64,000 bases of DNA from Lactiplantibacillus xiangfangensis (GTDB lineage: Bacteria > Bacillota > Bacilli > Lactobacillales > Lactobacillaceae). A program made the position numbers and the translations under genes. The notes below the pieces were generated by a model. It saw only the letters and a list, made by a program, of their open reading frames with translations, made no database searches and had not been told where the DNA came from. The DNA is taken from positions 42,327-106,326 of the forward strand of contig NZ_JQCL01000074.1 in NCBI RefSeq assembly GCF_001438845.1, in the 5' to 3' direction. Below are positions 42,742 to 52,622 of this stretch, one piece after another. The first letter of the stretch is position 1; every line of letters begins with the position of its first letter.

Positions 42742-44592
42742 ATGCAACGACAACTTCAGCAAAACTACTGGACTGCAGCTCGGCACGTCTTCCGAATCTT
42801 GGTAGCGACGTTCGCCTTTGCTAGCGGAATCAGCTTAATGCCAGCCACCGTACTGGCCACTGACAGTTCTGAACAGCCCGCAACCGAACAAGTACAACCA
42901 TCAGCGACTGAACAACCGACCATTCAAAGTGGCGGTACGGTCTATGAGGACCACCCCAACTTACAAAACGTTTTAGGCGTTGCGTCGCAATTTCACATCT
43001 TTGCCCGGGCAGCGGAACTTAAAACGCACACCGCGGGTAACTTGGCCGTCCAAACACTAACTGGGCACGTTGACTTCGGAACAACTAATAAACTCGAGTT
43101 GCTGGACCGCGATATTACCTACTTGCAAAACATCAAAATGATTACCGGAAGTTGTTTCGTTTCCGCAGGGCCAACTCGCTGTAATAAAGTGATTTTTGGT
43201 GAAACCATCCCCATCGACATCAGTGACCCAAAACGGCCCCTAATTAGCAACGTCCATATTGGCCACTTAGTTGCGGATGAGGTTTATCAGGATCAACCTG
43301 GTCAAGTCTACCTTGATTTTGACGCCGAGTTTGCAGCCTTATCTCAGCTAAACCTCACGCTCAGTCAAACGTCCCCGCAGGCGCAGTTTAGCAACGCTGA
43401 CTTTACGGATGAAAACAACCGGGTCATCGACGTGTCAAAACTGGGCTCCGTAAATGGTCAAATCGTAATCAACTTAACGCCAGAAGTACTCAGCTTATCA
43501 CGACCACTGATTATCGAAGGTTTATCAGACACCCCCAACGGTCCCACCGTCATCTTCAACGTTGATACCGGCGCCGCGGACTACGTTGTGAATAGTCCTA
43601 TCAAAATCATCTACCAAGATGGGACGGAGCGAAGTAATAAGGACGCTGACGACTTTGGCGATAACCACTTACTTTGGAATTTCCACAACGGTCAGCAAGC
43701 CGTGACGGGAACCCTGACCGTCAACGCTACTTCACAAGGGAGTGTCTTACTCCCACACGGAAATTTAGTGGCTAATCAAAATATGGATGGTAACCTAATT
43801 GCCAACAACGTTTTGATCCAAGCCGAAAGCCATCGGTGGGACTTACAAGACAATTCAGGTAACGAGCAGGAACCTGAAGAAGAAGACGAAGACATCATTA
43901 CTGAACCCGATCCCGAGGAAGAAGACGAAGACATCATTGCTGAACCCGATCCTGAAGATGAGGACAAAGAAACCGTTACTGAACCCGATCCTGAAGATGA
44001 AGACAAAGAAACTGCCACTGAACCCGATCCTGAAGATGAAGACAAAGAAACTGCCACTGAACCCGATCCCGAAAAAGAAGACTTAGTAACACCGGAAACA
44101 CCTGCCCCGGAAAAAGAAACGACTAAAGAACCAGACGAATCAACTCAAGGAAAAGAAACGGTTGTAAAAGAAACTGAGTCAAAAACAGCGGATAAAATTT
44201 TAGACGCGCCAACTAAGCGAACCCAAAGCACCACGACAATCAAAGTGCCGGATCAACCAGCTACCTTGACGCCGGTTAGCGACGACCCAGCAGTTGAACA
44301 GCTTGACACTGCTCTGACGCAGACATTGGCTCAACCGACTAGCCAAAGCAGCGCGAGTCCAGCGCTAAAAACGCTCGACCGCCACATTCAACAAGCACAA
44401 GCCGCCAATGACCCGGTTCGCGCGACCCAGCTTGCTAACGTTCGGTCACGGGGATTAGCAGCCGCTAACCTGCATCGGTTGCCGCAAACCGATGAACAAG
44501 AGGCAATTATCCTGACAGTCATCGGACTCTGCCTGACCCTCATTGCTCTGGGGATTGGTTGGTACCGCCATCCCCGAACACGTTCTAACTGA
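42742..44592 (+). CDS. Sortase-anchored surface protein, choice-of-anchor-A-like adhesin
   Basis: 616 residues: signal peptide (about 1-37, ending PATVLA), a beta-rich region (about 60-370), an acidic repeat region (about 377-448), a Thr/Lys/Glu-rich spacer, and a C-terminal sortase signal LPQTDE (580-585), hydrophobic helix and basic tail. LGVASQFHIFARAAEL, HLLWNF, VLLPHGNLVANQNMDGNLIANNVLI and the closing SHRWDL resemble choice-of-anchor-A adhesin domains. LPQTxE is the form of sortase signal common in L. plantarum. ATG 42742 has GAGGTG upstream. Ligand unknown. Confidence 0.85.
   Translation: MQRQLQQNYWTAARHVFRILVATFAFASGISLMPATVLATDSSEQPATEQVQPSATEQPTIQSGGTVYEDHPNLQNVLGVASQFHIFARAAELKTHTAGNLAVQTLTGHVDFGTTNKLELLDRDITYLQNIKMITGSCFVSAGPTRCNKVIFGETIPIDISDPKRPLISNVHIGHLVADEVYQDQPGQVYLDFDAEFAALSQLNLTLSQTSPQAQFSNADFTDENNRVIDVSKLGSVNGQIVINLTPEVLSLSRPLIIEGLSDTPNGPTVIFNVDTGAADYVVNSPIKIIYQDGTERSNKDADDFGDNHLLWNFHNGQQAVTGTLTVNATSQGSVLLPHGNLVANQNMDGNLIANNVLIQAESHRWDLQDNSGNEQEPEEEDEDIITEPDPEEEDEDIIAEPDPEDEDKETVTEPDPEDEDKETATEPDPEDEDKETATEPDPEKEDLVTPETPAPEKETTKEPDESTQGKETVVKETESKTADKILDAPTKRTQSTTTIKVPDQPATLTPVSDDPAVEQLDTALTQTLAQPTSQSSASPALKTLDRHIQQAQAANDPVRATQLANVRSRGLAAANLHRLPQTDEQEAIILTVIGLCLTLIALGIGWYRHPRTRSN
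43870..44085 (+). repeat. In-frame 39-bp tandem repeats in the adhesin gene
   Basis: Units starting at 43903, 43942, 43981, 44020 and partly 44059 are 39 bp apart and encode EPDPE-D/E-EDK/E-E/D-T/I-x-T/A; the 43981 and 44020 units are identical. Copy number could change by slippage or recombination without breaking the frame. Confidence 0.85.
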
Positions 44593-44646
44593 CCTAAAGG
44601 TTGAAAAGTCTAAATTCAGCCTTCAATCTTTAGCTGATACTAAAAA

Positions 44647-44685
44647 ATTGCCGCCCAACAGCATTCTGTCAGGCGGCAATTTTTA
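44647..44685 (+). terminator. Terminator of the adhesin gene
   Basis: ATTGCCGCC and GGCGGCAAT stem with loop CAACAGCATTCTGTCA, followed by TTTTTATG. Confidence 0.8.
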
Positions 44686-44711
44686 TGATTTAATGGATTT
44701 CTACCAAGTAA

Positions 44712-46067
44712 CTAGTCAACCCCAACTTCGGTTTTAACCACGTCAACGATACGGTCAACGTAAGCGCTAACTAATTCTTCGGTTTTGGCTTCTGCCATAA
44801 CACGGAGTAGATCTTGGGTCCCTGAAGGCCGAACTAAGACGCGACCTTCACCGGCCATTTCCGTTTCGACTTCTTTGATGATGCTTTGAATCTTTTCGTT
44901 GTTCAAAGCAGCCTTCTTATCTTGGACCTTAACGTTAACTAATTTTTGTGGATAAGTGGTTACTTCTCCAGCTAATTCAGATAACTTCTTACCAGTTTCT
45001 TTCATCACGTGTAAGAGTTGGATCCCAGTTAACATCCCGTCACCGGTCGTATTGAAATCAAGGAAGACCACGTGACCAGATTGTTCGCCACCAAGGTTAA
45101 AGCCGTCTTTCAACATTTCTTCAACCACGTAACGGTCCCCAACTTGGGTCTTTTCACTGTGTAAACCGGCAGTCTCTAAGGCTTTGTATAAACCGATGTT
45201 ACTCATTACAGTCGTCACAACGGTATCCTTCTTCAACTTGCCGCGTTCGCTGAGGAACTTCCCACAAATATACATGATCTTATCGCCATCGATAATGTTT
45301 CCTAATTCATCAACTGCGATACACCGGTCACCGTCACCGTCAAAAGCCAACCCAACTTGGGCGCCCTTTTCAACAACGAACTTCGATAAAGCTTCGGGAT
45401 GGGTTGAACCCACGCCCTTGTTGATGTTTAAACCGTCTGGTGAAGTCGCCATCGTTTCAAAGTCCACGTTTAAATCAGCAAAGATCCGTGAAACTAAATT
45501 ACTCGTTGAGCCGTTCGCACCGTCAACGGCCAAATGAATCCCGCTCAAGTCGTCTGGAATAGTTTGTTCCAAGAATTGAGAATACTTCAAGTTACCTTCT
45601 GGGAAGTCGGCAACCGTTCCCAACCCTTCGGCAGCTGGCCGTGGCAAATCATCAGTTGGTTGTTCAAGTAACGCTTCAATTTCTTCTTCCTTCGCGTCTG
45701 ACAACTTAAAGCCGTCACCACCAAAGAATTTAATCCCGTTATCTTCAACCGGGTTGTGGGATGCAGAAATCATGACCCCGGCATCGGCGTCTTGAATCCG
45801 AACTAAGTAAGCTACTCCGGGCGTTGTAATCACGCCTAAGCGCAATACTTCAATCCCAGCGGATAATAGTCCAGCAACTAACGCTTCTTCTAACATCTGC
45901 CCAGAAATCCGTGTATCACGGGCAACTAGAACCCGTGGTTGGGTTTCCTTGTTTTCAGCGTGTTCGGTTAACACGTAACCGCCAGCACGACCTAAACGAA
46001 AAGCTAATTCAGGAGTCAAACCTGAGTTTGCAATCCCACGAACCCCATCAGTACCAAAATATTTCAT
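44712..46067 (-). CDS. glmM: Phosphoglucosamine mutase
   Basis: A 451-residue alpha-D-phosphohexomutase converting GlcN-6-P to GlcN-1-P for UDP-GlcNAc. The phosphoserine is Ser103 in [13 protein letters not shown], the metal loop is DGDGDR, the sugar-binding loop GGEQSGH, and the phosphate loop [21 protein letters not shown] precedes the ATG. It follows cdaA and cdaR, the conserved Firmicutes order; in these bacteria GlmM can bind and inhibit CdaA. Confidence 0.98.
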   Translation of the reverse strand: MKYFGTDGVRGIANSGLTPELAFRLGRAGGYVLTEHAENKETQPRVLVARDTRISGQMLEEALVAGLLSAGIEVLRLGVITTPGVAYLVRIQDADAGVMISASHNPVEDNGIKFFGGDGFKLSDAKEEEIEALLEQPTDDLPRPAAEGLGTVADFPEGNLKYSQFLEQTIPDDLSGIHLAVDGANGSTSNLVSRIFADLNVDFETMATSPDGLNINKGVGSTHPEALSKFVVEKGAQVGLAFDGDGDRCIAVDELGNIIDGDKIMYICGKFLSERGKLKKDTVVTTVMSNIGLYKALETAGLHSEKTQVGDRYVVEEMLKDGFNLGGEQSGHVVFLDFNTTGDGMLTGIQLLHVMKETGKKLSELAGEVTTYPQKLVNVKVQDKKAALNNEKIQSIIKEVETEMAGEGRVLVRPSGTQDLLRVMAEAKTEELVSAYVDRIVDVVKTEVGVD

Positions 46068-46093
46068 TGTTAATTTACCTCATTTCAGAATAA

Positions 46094-47071
46094 TCAGTTA
46101 CTTTTAACTGTAATTTTAACTTTAATGGATGTCGGACTAACCGACGAAATATCATCTTCATCGTCCGTTGAAACTTTGACCGTCTTTTCCGTATTCGACG
46201 TCACGTCTGAGACATCGACATCAACCGGTAACGACGACAACTTAGCCAGCGCCGCCTTAGTTCCCGTGACGGTCACCGACTTCGTATCCGTTGAGAACGA
46301 ATAGCTGGTGTCCGCCGACGTCTTACCACTGGCTTTCAAGTCAACCGGCACATCTTTCGTTGTCGCCGCCTGCTTGATTGGAATATAAACCGAAGTCGTC
46401 GATGGCGTTAAGACAACATTTAACGTCTGTCCATTAGCATCTAAGGCTTCAATCATCGCCTGTTGGTTCACCGACTTTTGCAAATTCTTCACGGTATTCA
46501 CGACCGCAACGACCTTCGCAACGCGGCTAACCTCACTAACGGCCCCCGTCACTTTAACGGACGAAGTGCCTAACCGAGCAGTCCCAGCTTCATATCCCGC
46601 CGCAACGTTTGACTTGTTAAAGTCAGCGCGGACTTTATACGTCGCCGTTCGTCGGGGTTGAATATTAATATGGATATATTTCTGATTCAACGAATAGCTA
46701 AGTTCCTTATTAAGCCCATCAACTTGAACTTTAACGCTGTGACGTCCTACTGACAAATCAGATAAATTGGCGTACACCTTAAAATTCTGGGTGTTCGCAG
46801 TCGTCGTCACCAACGCTGCCGGCCCCTCGATCGTTACTTTAACGTTTTCTGGGTAGCCGGTCACAAAGTACTTGGTGCTGTTGACGTTTAGTTCCAGTGG
46901 CGCATTAATGGTCACTTTTCGATTCGAAGTTAACGTGGTCTTAGACGAGCTATTTGTTAAAATACTCGTATTATGAGAAGACTTTAGTGAGTTAACGTAT
47001 GCAAATAGAACTAAGGCACAAACTAACGCTAACAGGCGCATTGCCCAGGCACTATCCATGAATTTTTTCAT
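46094..47071 (-). CDS. cdaR: CdaA regulator CdaR (YbbR-domain protein)
   Basis: 325 residues: one N-terminal membrane helix (about 9-28), then several extracellular YbbR repeats of about 80 residues. CdaR proteins bind CdaA and modulate cyclic di-AMP synthesis. Its start overlaps the cdaA stop by 4 nt (ATGA), so the two are translationally coupled. A 26-nt gap separates it from glmM. Confidence 0.93.
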   Translation of the reverse strand: MKKFMDSAWAMRLLALVCALVLFAYVNSLKSSHNTSILTNSSSKTTLTSNRKVTINAPLELNVNSTKYFVTGYPENVKVTIEGPAALVTTTANTQNFKVYANLSDLSVGRHSVKVQVDGLNKELSYSLNQKYIHINIQPRRTATYKVRADFNKSNVAAGYEAGTARLGTSSVKVTGAVSEVSRVAKVVAVVNTVKNLQKSVNQQAMIEALDANGQTLNVVLTPSTTSVYIPIKQAATTKDVPVDLKASGKTSADTSYSFSTDTKSVTVTGTKAALAKLSSLPVDVDVSDVTSNTEKTVKVSTDDEDDISSVSPTSIKVKITVKSN

Positions 47072-47910
47072 TTACGAGGACCCCCTCCGAAAATGCGTGC
47101 AAACCAATTTTGAATCGCATTTTGATGAGTTTGATCTTCTGGTGTAAGCAAGACTTGACGGAAATAACGCAAATAATTTTCACGCGTCATCCCCCGCATC
47201 AATTCGTTATCCTTCGTGAGCGAAACCTCACCAGTCTCCTCAGAAATAACGATCGTCAAGGCATCCGTTACTTCACTAATACCCACGGCAGCCCGGTGAC
47301 GCGTTCCTAATTCTTTGGGAATGAGATTACTTTCCGATAACGGTAAATAAGCTGCAGCCACCTTAATTTGATTATCTTGGATAATCACCGCCCCGTCATG
47401 TAGCGGGGTATTCGGGATAAAAATGTTGATCAGTAATTCGCCGGTGATATCTGCATCAAGGGCAATCCCAGTCTCAATATAATCTTCCAACCCAGTGTCC
47501 AACTTAATGGACATCAGGGCCCCAATTCGACGCTTAGCCATGTACTGAATGGCTTTATCCAATTCGGTAATCATCCGTTCTTCGTCTTCATTTTGACGCT
47601 TGCCACGCATAAAAATCGAGCCACGCCCTAAATGCTCCAACCCTCGTCGAATTTCGGGCTGGAAAATAATGACGATTGCAATAACGGCCCAATTAATGAT
47701 TTGGTCCATGATCCATGAAACCGTATCAAGGCCGATAAACACACTCACAGCCTTAACGATCGCAATAACAACGATTCCCCGGAAGAGTTGAACGGCCTTG
47801 GTTCCCCGCAGCAATACGATCAACTCATAAATCACAAACCAGACCGCAAGAATGTCAAGGAGCCGGACAAAGTTTTGCACTGTCAATAAAGCGCTCCAGT
47901 TGAAGTTCAT
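47068..47910 (-). CDS. cdaA: Diadenylate cyclase CdaA
   Basis: 280 residues: three N-terminal membrane helices (about 13-90) and a cytoplasmic DAC domain that joins two ATP molecules to cyclic di-AMP. The catalytic motifs LHDGAVII and GTRHRAAVG are intact. AGGAGGAGG precedes the ATG. It is the first gene of cdaA-cdaR-glmM. Cyclic di-AMP controls potassium, osmolytes and wall homeostasis. Confidence 0.97.
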   Translation of the reverse strand: MNFNWSALLTVQNFVRLLDILAVWFVIYELIVLLRGTKAVQLFRGIVVIAIVKAVSVFIGLDTVSWIMDQIINWAVIAIVIIFQPEIRRGLEHLGRGSIFMRGKRQNEDEERMITELDKAIQYMAKRRIGALMSIKLDTGLEDYIETGIALDADITGELLINIFIPNTPLHDGAVIIQDNQIKVAAAYLPLSESNLIPKELGTRHRAAVGISEVTDALTIVISEETGEVSLTKDNELMRGMTRENYLRYFRQVLLTPEDQTHQNAIQNWFARIFGGGPRK

Positions 47911-48093
47911 GATCCTCCTCCTTATGAAAATTATTTACTTTCACATTATAGCACGGCGTTCCCCCTCACGTTGCCTGATTTCAAACAAGAACGGGAATTC
48001 GATTATATTTTGAATTAATATTAATTCGGTAGTTATTTAATATAGTTTATTTAATATTTCTGTTAAAATTAATGTTGAAAGCGTGGTGATCAA

Positions 48094-48744
48094 ATGACTA
48101 GAACTCAGCGCTGGCTGATTCGGTTAGTTTACTGGACCTTTATCGGTTTTGCAGCGCTTGAATTGCATAACTCTTTTCGCTTCTTACTGTTGAATACTGT
48201 CTTGGCCTACGTGCCGATTGAACTCAGCTTTTGGCTAACCAAGCGGCGAAGTAACTGGACCTTCTGGGTGCTCGGCGTCATTTGGTTACTATTCTATCCC
48301 AACGCCCCGTACCTGATGACGGACTTATTCCATCTCAGTCTGCTACACCCATACGGCGTCAATGGCATGTTGCGGTTCAACCTTGAAATGTGGCGTGAAT
48401 TTGCCTACCTCATTGGACCGATGATGGTCTCCATCATTGTTGGAACTTGGGGTGTTGACCAAGTCGCACAGGAATGTACTCGCCGACTACACCTCACTAA
48501 ATTACCAGTTAGTCGCGAGCTCATTAGCGTGGTCCTCTTCCTGTTTGCAGGCATCGGCGTTTACGTCGGCCGTTTCTTACGCTTGCATTCGATTTACCTA
48601 CTAATTACACCCCAGTACATCGTGGATCAATTAGTCGACATGTGGTCCCCTAAGATGCTCGCATTCGTACTGATTATGTGGTGCTTACAACTATTAATAT
48701 ACGCAACGTGGCGCTTTACCAGCGTTACGACTAATCAAAAATAG
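48094..48744 (+). CDS. DUF1361-family membrane protein
   Basis: 216 residues with six or seven membrane helices. LLFYPNAPYLMTDLFHL and GIGVYVGRFLRLHS are the signature stretches of DUF1361 proteins, whose function is unknown. AAAGCGTGGTGATC lies before the ATG. It is monocistronic with a terminator shared with the convergent MarR gene. Confidence 0.82.
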   Translation: MTRTQRWLIRLVYWTFIGFAALELHNSFRFLLLNTVLAYVPIELSFWLTKRRSNWTFWVLGVIWLLFYPNAPYLMTDLFHLSLLHPYGVNGMLRFNLEMWREFAYLIGPMMVSIIVGTWGVDQVAQECTRRLHLTKLPVSRELISVVLFLFAGIGVYVGRFLRLHSIYLLITPQYIVDQLVDMWSPKMLAFVLIMWCLQLLIYATWRFTSVTTNQK

Positions 48745-48782
48745 CAAGTGCTCTGCCATCCTGGCAAAGCACTTGCTATTTT
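48737..48782. terminator. Bidirectional terminator
   Basis: AAAATAGCAAGTGCT-TGCC pairs with GGCA-AGCACTTGCTATTTT between convergent genes. Confidence 0.88.
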
Positions 48783-48790
48783 AAATTGAC

Positions 48791-49303
48791 TTAGTTATTT
48801 ACCTTTGGATCGGTATACTCAGCATGCCGGCCACGCTTATCGTGTAACCCGCTGAAGCCGCTAAAGCCTAGTTTAGTCGCCTTTTTCTCAGCGTCCGTGA
48901 TATAGCGTAAGGTATCGCCCGCACGCTTTTCCCCGTAAACTTGCATCCATTGGTGAAACCGTTCGTCCGATGCCGCCGTGATTGATTGCTCAACGCGGGA
49001 GCCGGTTGGTGTCAGTGATAGATACTTGATACGGCGATCATGAGCGTTAGTCGTCTGATCGATATACTTTAAGTCTAATAGTACGTTGATTTGACGGGCG
49101 ATGGCGCTTCGCGAAACCCGTTGTCGATTGGCAATTTTAACCAACGTTAACGGTTCTTCACTAGTCGCAATCATACGCATGACGATATAAGCTTCAAATG
49201 TTATCTTGTACGGCCGAGTTGGTACCGACACAAAGTCCCCAATATATTTCAAAATGTGCATGTAAGTCTCCACGAATTGTTCGTGGATCTCTGATTCAGT
49301 CAT
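48791..49303 (-). CDS. MarR-family transcriptional regulator
   Basis: 170 residues with a winged helix: LTLVKIANRQRVSRSAIARQINVLLDLKYI (about 56-85), then the wing NAHDRRIKYLSLTPTG. It resembles the MarR protein at 13493 in order and motif spacing, but has a C-terminal tail of basic and polar residues (about 145-170). GGGGGACGTAAC precedes the ATG. The antiporter gene upstream (49441) is on the same strand, about 140 nt away; target unknown. Confidence 0.85.
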   Translation of the reverse strand: MTESEIHEQFVETYMHILKYIGDFVSVPTRPYKITFEAYIVMRMIATSEEPLTLVKIANRQRVSRSAIARQINVLLDLKYIDQTTNAHDRRIKYLSLTPTGSRVEQSITAASDERFHQWMQVYGEKRAGDTLRYITDAEKKATKLGFSGFSGLHDKRGRHAEYTDPKVNN

Positions 49304-49440
49304 GTTACGTCCCCCCGCAAATTCTTTCCTAAAACAGTTCTTTAAAGCCCATGATTAATTGGCAGGCATAACCATTTACTATTAACACTACTCTACATCA
49401 TTATAACCTAGAACTACTCTTTTACAACATTTTAATGTAA

Positions 49441-51573
49441 TTATTCATCGTTAGCATCAATGTCGTTAAGCATTAACAGGTTTTCGGAATAATTGATGAA
49501 TTGACGTAACTTGGCAGCCGTCCGTAAATTGATCCGGCCACTCTCTAACAAGTGTTGAACGCCCGCACGTTCAGCACCCAAACTTTTAATGCGCAAGGTT
49601 TGCAGCTGGCGCTCATAATCTGCCCGTGACAAACTATGATCCGCTTTCGCACTTTCGATTCGATTACGATAATGAACGATCAGGTGATACAAGGCCTGCC
49701 GATCAAATTGTTGTTCATCGACGGTCGTCTGCTTTAAATATTGAGACAGCGCTTTGATGGCCGCCTTGGACGCGACCCGCTGAATCTCTAACTGTTCAGC
49801 ACGTAATTTGTCACTATCCGCTGGCGATAACCAGAGGCGTAAATCTTGCATCCAGCGGTATACCAGCACACGTAGTGACCGCAACGTTGGGAGACCCGCA
49901 CGATGCGTCGCCCGCTCTAACCGTTGTTCACGGTGATCGATTCGCCGTAAGTAAGCCTGTGCCGCCAACTTCGACGTTTCTTTATTAGCTAGCATTTCTT
50001 CGACGGCCTGACGTTCACCAGTCAAAGCGACTAATCGTAATTGCATCTCATCAGTCAGCATAGGGGCTAACTGATCAGCGGTTTGCGATGCCACCTCTAA
50101 GCGGCGAATCTGAAACTGTTGGTCAAGGATCAAATCATAAGCCGCGCGTTGATTTTCAGGTCGGCGGTGTTCTTCAATGTTTTGAACTGCCAACTGTAAA
50201 ACGTAGATTCGGGCTTGCTTATAACCAATTTGGTCCGGCTGATCACCCGCGTCCTCATCCGGCTCATCAGGGCCGTTTGCCAACACCGCATCGTCGTCAT
50301 CTAAACTAGACCCCCGCGTCATGAATGGTAATGAGCGGGAAGCCATTAACGGTAAGATTCCGGCGGCAGCCACCAGACTCACGATGATCACGCCGGCCGC
50401 AATGAACAGCACTAAGGCCCGTTCAGGAAACGCCCCGCCACTCGCAATCACCGTTGGAATCGTAAAGACCCCGGCCATCGTGATGGCGCCCCGAACCCCG
50501 GATAACCCAGACAAAGTGGCGATCCGAAGACTCGGCTTCGATTTGTTATGATCTCGTAACCAGTTAAACAACATGTAAACGTAGGTCCACGCGACCCGGA
50601 TCAAAAGTAAAATCGCCCACACGATCAACACGTCAAAAATGGCGTGGAACGTGTTGGTGTGTGACCCTTTGATCGTTGCTTGAGTCGCGACGGGCAGTTC
50701 AATTCCTAAGATTAAGAAGACGATTCCGTTCAATAAGTAAACGATAACGTTCCACACTTTTTCGGTAACTAACCGTAATTCCGGTGTGTCTTCGTCGGCA
50801 TGCGAGTTTTGGATGTGCGACAAAACGCCCGCCGCAACGACGGCGACCACGCCGGAAGCGTGAAACCATTCTTCAGCGACAAAGTAAATGGCGAACGGCG
50901 TTAAAATCTGTAAAACGACGTTAAAGACCGTATCGTTGATTCCTTCACGCCGTAAAATATCGCGTACGACCTGAATCAACGTAATTAACGCTAATCCCAC
51001 GGCTAGTCCCACTAAACTAATGTAGAAAAAGTCGCCCACGGCTTGACTCAAAACAAAACTGCCAGTGACGGCCGCTGCTAATGCGTACTTAAAGCCAATC
51101 AGCCCGCTGGCATCGTTGATCAAACTTTCACCACTAACTAAATGCAAGATTTCTTTCGGGAGCTTGACCCCTTCTGAAATCGACTGGACCGCCACTGGAT
51201 CGGTTGGCGACAAGATGGCGGCCAACGCAATACTAACAGCTAGCGGAATCGACGGAATTAAAACGTGAATTAAAAATCCGCCTAAAATCGTTGTAATAAA
51301 GACGAGTACGATTGCATTGGCAAAAATCGCCCCGCGTAGTTCCCATAATTCTTGTTTTGGAAATTGGCGGCCGTCGTTATACAGCATCGGTGCAATGAAG
51401 ACCAGCATGAACCAATCCGTTTGCAGGTTAACCTGTATATTTAGCAATAAAGCCACTCCTAGACCCAGCCCGACTTGAATTAAACTGACCGGGATTGCGA
51501 CTAGATAGTGGCTCAACACGTTCGACAGCAGCACTAAACATGCCAATAAAATCACTAATTCTATAATCGGCAC
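49441..51573 (-). CDS. Na+/H+ antiporter (CPA1/NhaP type)
   Basis: About 710 residues. The N-terminal about 430 residues carry 11-13 membrane helices of a CPA1 exchanger, including SPTDPVAVQSI with the ND/DP-type cation-binding region and SGESLINDASGLIGFK. The remaining about 280 residues form a soluble, helical, Gln/Arg-rich cytoplasmic domain, probably regulatory. I use the GTG at 51573, with GGGGGG 6-7 nt upstream, as start; the frame is open to 51594. The ion is probably sodium, inferred from the family. Confidence 0.87.
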   Translation of the reverse strand: MPIIELVILLACLVLLSNVLSHYLVAIPVSLIQVGLGLGVALLLNIQVNLQTDWFMLVFIAPMLYNDGRQFPKQELWELRGAIFANAIVLVFITTILGGFLIHVLIPSIPLAVSIALAAILSPTDPVAVQSISEGVKLPKEILHLVSGESLINDASGLIGFKYALAAAVTGSFVLSQAVGDFFYISLVGLAVGLALITLIQVVRDILRREGINDTVFNVVLQILTPFAIYFVAEEWFHASGVVAVVAAGVLSHIQNSHADEDTPELRLVTEKVWNVIVYLLNGIVFLILGIELPVATQATIKGSHTNTFHAIFDVLIVWAILLLIRVAWTYVYMLFNWLRDHNKSKPSLRIATLSGLSGVRGAITMAGVFTIPTVIASGGAFPERALVLFIAAGVIIVSLVAAAGILPLMASRSLPFMTRGSSLDDDDAVLANGPDEPDEDAGDQPDQIGYKQARIYVLQLAVQNIEEHRRPENQRAAYDLILDQQFQIRRLEVASQTADQLAPMLTDEMQLRLVALTGERQAVEEMLANKETSKLAAQAYLRRIDHREQRLERATHRAGLPTLRSLRVLVYRWMQDLRLWLSPADSDKLRAEQLEIQRVASKAAIKALSQYLKQTTVDEQQFDRQALYHLIVHYRNRIESAKADHSLSRADYERQLQTLRIKSLGAERAGVQHLLESGRINLRTAAKLRQFINYSENLLMLNDIDANDE

Positions 51574-51605
51574 GTGGTTGCCCCCCTTGTTCAATTGACA
51601 AAAAC

Positions 51606-52511
51606 TTACTTCGTGACGTCTTCTCCAATAATCCGAACTTCGGTTTGAAGATGGACACCAAACTTCTCAAAAACAACCTTTTGAACGTAATGGATCATAT
51701 CCATATAGTCCGTAGCAGTTGCGTGGTCCACGTTAATAATAAAGCCCGCGTGCTTCTTTGACACTTCGGCGCCACCGATACGATGCCCCTGTAACCCGGC
51801 ATCGTGAATCAGTTTACCCGTAAAGTACCCGGTTGGGCGCTTGAAGACACTCCCGCAAGAGGGCCATTCTAAGGGTTGTTTAGCCGCCCGTAGCGTATTT
51901 AACTTGTCCATCTGGGCTTGAATCGTATCTTGCTTGCCCGGCGTTAAGGCAAACGTTGCGGTAACGACCGTATCATCGTAATCCTGAACCGTACTGTGAC
52001 GGTACCCGAAGTCCAAGTCAGCATTGGATAAAGTCTTCAACTGGCCTTCGCGCGTCAAAACAGTTATTTCTTCAACGACTTCGCTAATTTCACCACCGTA
52101 AGCACCGGCATTCATAAAGATCGCGCCACCGACACTTCCCGGAATTCCAGCGGCGAATTCGAGCCCTGAAAGGCTAGCGTGACACGCGACCTTGGTCGTT
52201 TCAATCATCGCCGCACCAGCTTCGGCTACCACGTGATTCTCACTCGCATGAATCTGGTTCATCTTAGTAAGAATCATGGTCAAGCCACGGATACCGCCAT
52301 CTTTAACGATCAAATTACTGGCGTTTCCAATCACCGTTAGTGGCATGCTTTCGGCATTGGCATATTCGATCAGCGCCTTTGCTTCACTGATGGACTTTGG
52401 AAACGCAACGTAATCAGCGGGACCGCCAGTTTTAGTGTTCGTATAGTGACTAAGGGCTTCATTCTTTTTAATTTCAATGGCTGGAAAAGTGGCCAAGACA
52501 TCTTTGGTCAT
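51606..52511 (-). CDS. murB: UDP-N-acetylenolpyruvoylglucosamine reductase
   Basis: A 301-residue FAD enzyme completing UDP-MurNAc synthesis with NADPH. FAD-binding [12 protein letters not shown], the YRHSTVQD Arg-containing loop and the SCGSVFKRP region with the catalytic Ser/Cys are present; the C-terminal Glu is in [10 protein letters not shown]. The start is ATG 52511 behind AAAGGA. It has the shorter second domain of Firmicutes MurB. Confidence 0.96.
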   Translation of the reverse strand: MTKDVLATFPAIEIKKNEALSHYTNTKTGGPADYVAFPKSISEAKALIEYANAESMPLTVIGNASNLIVKDGGIRGLTMILTKMNQIHASENHVVAEAGAAMIETTKVACHASLSGLEFAAGIPGSVGGAIFMNAGAYGGEISEVVEEITVLTREGQLKTLSNADLDFGYRHSTVQDYDDTVVTATFALTPGKQDTIQAQMDKLNTLRAAKQPLEWPSCGSVFKRPTGYFTGKLIHDAGLQGHRIGGAEVSKKHAGFIINVDHATATDYMDMIHYVQKVVFEKFGVHLQTEVRIIGEDVTK

Positions 52512-52622
52512 GGTGGAAGTTCCTTTCATGTTTCATTTAATAATTATTTAAATTTAAGACTGCGCTGGCGGTCATCAGATACACCACCAATTGCGCCAGT
52601 CAATATCTAATTTTAGCACTTT

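Noticed and set aside
43776-44057. Ser/Gly-rich 93-codon frame on the minus strand
   Set aside because: It is the complement of the acidic repeats of the adhesin gene.
43870-44085. CRISPR-like regular repeats
   Set aside because: The 39-bp units are contiguous, in frame and encode acidic residues of the adhesin; there are no spacers.
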